A program made the position numbers and the translations under genes. DNA of 64,000 nucleotides. Origin: Streptomyces sp. R41. Its GTDB lineage: Bacteria; Actinomycetota; Actinomycetes; Streptomycetales; Streptomycetaceae. Location of the stretch: contig NZ_CP163443.1 in the NCBI RefSeq assembly GCF_041053055.1, positions 1,550,001-1,614,000 of the forward strand, given 5' to 3'. Below, one piece after another: positions 62,123 to 64,000 of this stretch (the stretch's first letter is position 1; each line of letters begins with the position of its first letter). The notes under the pieces were generated by a model, which saw only the letters and a program-made list of their open reading frames with translations, searched no databases and was not told where the DNA came from.

Positions 62123-62989
62123 ATGACGAACCCGGCCGAGAGGCTCGTCGACCTGCTCGACCTGGAGCAGATAGAGGTCAACATCTTCCGTGGCCGCAGC
62201 CCGCAGGAGTCACTGCAGCGGGTCTTCGGCGGCCAGGTGGCGGGCCAGGCACTGGTCGCCGCCGGGCGCACCACTGAGGGCGACCGCCCGGTGCACTCGC
62301 TGCACGCGTACTTCCTGCGCCCGGGCCGACCGGGCGTGCCGATCGTGTACCAGGTCGAACGGGTCCGGGACGGGCGGTCGTTCACCACCCGCCGTGTCAC
62401 CGCCGTGCAGCAGGGCCGCACGATCTTCAATCTGACCGCCTCCTTTCACAAGCCCGAGGTGGGGAGCTTCGAGCACCAGCTGCCGCCGGCCCGCGAGGTT
62501 CCGGACCCGGAGTCGCTGCCGACGGTGACGCAGGAGATCAAGGAACATCTGGGCGCGCTCCCCGAGGCGTTGGAGCGCATGGCACGGCGCCAGCCGTTCG
62601 ACATCCGCTATGCGGACCGGCTGCGCTGGACCCCCGAGGAGGTCAAGGACGCCGAGCCGCGCAGCGCGGTGTGGATGCGTGCCGTCGGACCGCTGGGCGA
62701 TGACCCGCTCGTGCACACCTGTGCCCTCACGTACGCGAGCGACATGACCCTCCTGGACGCCGTCCGCATCCCGGTGGAACCGCTGTGGGGTCCGCGGGGC
62801 TTCGACATGGCCTCGCTGGACCACGCCATGTGGTTCCACCGGCCGTTCCGCGCGGACGAGTGGTTCCTGTACGACCAGGAGTCCCCGATCGCGACGGGCG
62901 GTCGCGGACTGGCCCGCGGGCGCATCTACGACCTGGAGGGACGGCTGCTCGTCTCGGTCGTCCAGGAGGGGCTGTTTCGGGCGCTGTAG
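62123..62989 (+). CDS. tesB: Acyl-CoA thioesterase II
   Basis: A 288-residue double hot-dog thioesterase: LEVNIFRGRSP-like QIEVNIFRGRSPQESLQRVFGGQVAGQALVAAGRT, VHSLHAYFLRPGRPGVPIVYQVERVRDGRSFTTRRVTAVQQGR, and in the second half FDMASLDHAMWFHRPFRADEWFLYDQESPIATGGRGLARGRIYDLEGRLLVSVVQEGLFR. The Asp in ASLDHAMW and Thr/Gln of the second domain form the active site. It hydrolyses acyl-CoA. AGGAG precedes ATG 62123. Its own 3' end is repeated twice downstream (see 62960-63089). Confidence 0.93.
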   Translation: MTNPAERLVDLLDLEQIEVNIFRGRSPQESLQRVFGGQVAGQALVAAGRTTEGDRPVHSLHAYFLRPGRPGVPIVYQVERVRDGRSFTTRRVTAVQQGRTIFNLTASFHKPEVGSFEHQLPPAREVPDPESLPTVTQEIKEHLGALPEALERMARRQPFDIRYADRLRWTPEEVKDAEPRSAVWMRAVGPLGDDPLVHTCALTYASDMTLLDAVRIPVEPLWGPRGFDMASLDHAMWFHRPFRADEWFLYDQESPIATGGRGLARGRIYDLEGRLLVSVVQEGLFRAL

Positions 62990-63089
62990 GGAAGTGTCCG
63001 AGCGTCCCAGGAGGGGCCTTCAGGGCGCTTTGGGGAGGTGCCCGACCATCCCAGTAGGACTCTTCAGGGTGCTGCCGGAAGGCGTCGGG
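62960..63089 (+). repeat. Three degenerate 44-base repeats of the tesB 3' end
   Basis: The last codons of tesB with the following bases (62960-63002) are copied at 63004-63046 and, more weakly, at 63048-63089. The shared core is GTCC-AGGAGGGG...GGGCGCT...GGGA-GTG-CCGA. The copies do not extend the protein. They fill the space up to the next convergent gene, and have diverged, so the duplication is old. Confidence 0.65.
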
Positions 63090-63092
63090 CAG

Positions 63093-64000
63093 TCAGGCGT
63101 TTCTGCGGCGCAGCCACCCGAGCAGCCTTCGTGGCCTCTCGGACTCCTCCATGGTGATCCGATCTTCCCGAGCGGTCGGCCCCGGCCGCGGGACCACTGG
63201 TGGTGGCGTCACGAGTGGTGCGGCCACGGACGATGTGGCCACGGAAAGTGAGGCCTTCGGTGTCGGGCGAGGTGCTGGGCGTAGCTCTCGGGCTTCGGCG
63301 AGGGCCTGGCCCAAGTCGGCTCGGAGCCAGCTGATCTCATCGGGATCCTCGGCTGTCATGATCCGCGAGACCAGATGCGCGGCGGGAGAGTCCGGCGCGC
63401 CGCGGGAGGCCCGCTCGGGCCGGAAGCGGTTCAGGTAGGCACGCTCGTACGGATCCCTGACGATCTCCGCCACCTGAACGGGGTCGAGCAGGGATGCCAC
63501 GACCGCGGCCCGCGCCCAGGCGTCCTCGGTCTGCCGCAGCAGGAATCCCATGTGCCGTCCCCGCCAGTTGCGCGGGCGCAGGTCCAGGCCGGCCTCCAGC
63601 TGGTCGCGGAGTCCCTCGGGCGTCCGGCCGCTCAGCAGCGGTACGTTCTGCTTGTCGGCCGCGAACTGCCGCAGCTCCTCGGCCAGATACAGCCACACCA
63701 CAGCCCTGTAGCGGTTGAGATAGAACTTCACCGGCACCACCAGGCCCAGTCGCGCGAAGCGCGTGAACCTGGCGGCCGTCACACCCATGAGGGCGGCGCC
63801 CTCCGTGGTGCCGACGGCTTTGACGCGCTCCCGCAATGCCTCGGGAAAGCCGTCATCGGAGCGCACCCGGTCGATCTCCGCATGTGTGACGCGACGTCCG
63901 CCTCCGCCCTCGTCGGGGACGGTGCGGACGCATCCGAGGTGCAGGGCGAGGTCGAACTCGCCGCGCTTGAGCTCCAGTTCTCGTGCGGCGCGACTGAGCG
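63093..64000 (-). CDS. DUF6397-like protein (partial, 5' end beyond window)
   Basis: The open frame enters from the right edge and stops at 63093, giving about 302 visible residues. Upstream of an internal ATG (63866) it still reads protein-like: AARELELKRGEFDLALHLGCVRTVPD, GGRRVTHAEIDRVRSDDGFPEALRERVK. Therefore the true start is outside. The next part AALMGVTAARFTRFARLGLVVPVKFYLNRYRAVVWLYLAEELRQFA looks like a helix-turn-helix or MerR-like segment. The last 60 residues are Pro-rich with a basic end. I associate this with the Streptomyces DUF6397 family from memory; function is unknown. Confidence 0.65.
   Translation of the reverse strand, partial: LSRAARELELKRGEFDLALHLGCVRTVPDEGGGGRRVTHAEIDRVRSDDGFPEALRERVKAVGTTEGAALMGVTAARFTRFARLGLVVPVKFYLNRYRAVVWLYLAEELRQFAADKQNVPLLSGRTPEGLRDQLEAGLDLRPRNWRGRHMGFLLRQTEDAWARAAVVASLLDPVQVAEIVRDPYERAYLNRFRPERASRGAPDSPAAHLVSRIMTAEDPDEISWLRADLGQALAEARELRPAPRPTPKASLSVATSSVAAPLVTPPPVVPRPGPTAREDRITMEESERPRRLLGWLRRRNA

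Noticed and set aside
58510-62430. Very long minus-strand open frame (1306 codons)
   Set aside because: It lies opposite the DUF3516 helicase and thesis genes of the plus strand; composition-driven, no recognisable domain, no ribosome binding site.

Overview
The window is high-GC actinobacterial DNA, almost certainly from a Streptomyces chromosome. Genes use GTG as well as ATG starts, have purine-rich ribosome binding sites, often overlap by ATGA, and belong to families typical of that genus (ANTAR regulators, DUF5709, DUF6397-like, Streptomyces-type ABC exporters, ssu and frc clusters). No rRNA, tRNA, CRISPR array or intact insertion sequence was seen. Intact operons alternate with decaying gene fragments, as expected of an accessory or chromosome-arm region; gene density and conservation rise towards the right end (rpmE2, DUF3516 helicase, tesB).

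Left region (1-9.9 kb): a stress-type island. It holds a PRC-barrel protein, two ANTAR RNA-binding regulators (one fused to GAF), two paralogous tiny hydrophobic proteins, CsbD, two helical proteins of unknown function, a phosphoketolase and an MgtA-type P-type ATPase whose N-terminus is split by an 8-G tract. Next (10.4-18.5 kb) comes an orphan lipid-type cluster: two fatty acyl-AMP ligase homologues (one missing key AMP-binding residues), a divergent beta-ketoacyl synthase, and LuxR, AraC and TetR regulators. No acyl carrier protein gene was found.

From 18.5 to 26.8 kb, gene remnants flank a double-glycine leader peptide and a complete fructose-type ABC import locus (frcB, frcC, frcA, a PfkB kinase and a LacI repressor) with palindromic LacI-type operators. 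One operator pair stands before a gene that appears to have been lost. From 26.8 to 33 kb there is an MFS transporter, an AraC regulator and a translationally coupled flavin monooxygenase-SDR-aldehyde dehydrogenase operon that looks catabolic. From 33 to 37.7 kb are single genes (Rv2629-like, PCMT, PEBP, THEP1-like NTPase, YjbQ) and a truncated YdeP oxidoreductase.

From 37.9 to 43.1 kb lies a sulfonate utilisation operon (ssuC-ssuB-ssuA-ssuD plus a flavoprotein), preceded by a 27-residue cysteine-containing leader peptide. After it come an MltG-like protein, a MarR-controlled ABC exporter, a wrecked FAD-oxidase gene containing a 58-bp duplication, a DctA-type symporter, a secreted PNGase A-like glycoamidase, small enzymes, an L,D-transpeptidase lipoprotein, and a heterodimeric ABC exporter with one degenerate ATP site. 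The right end holds DUF5709, ribosomal protein L31 type B, a truncated integrase, a YdjM-like membrane protein, the helicase, the thioesterase (with decayed repeats of its own 3' end) and a partial gene running off the window.

All functional calls are by motif and family recognition from reading the sequence; no database search was run.
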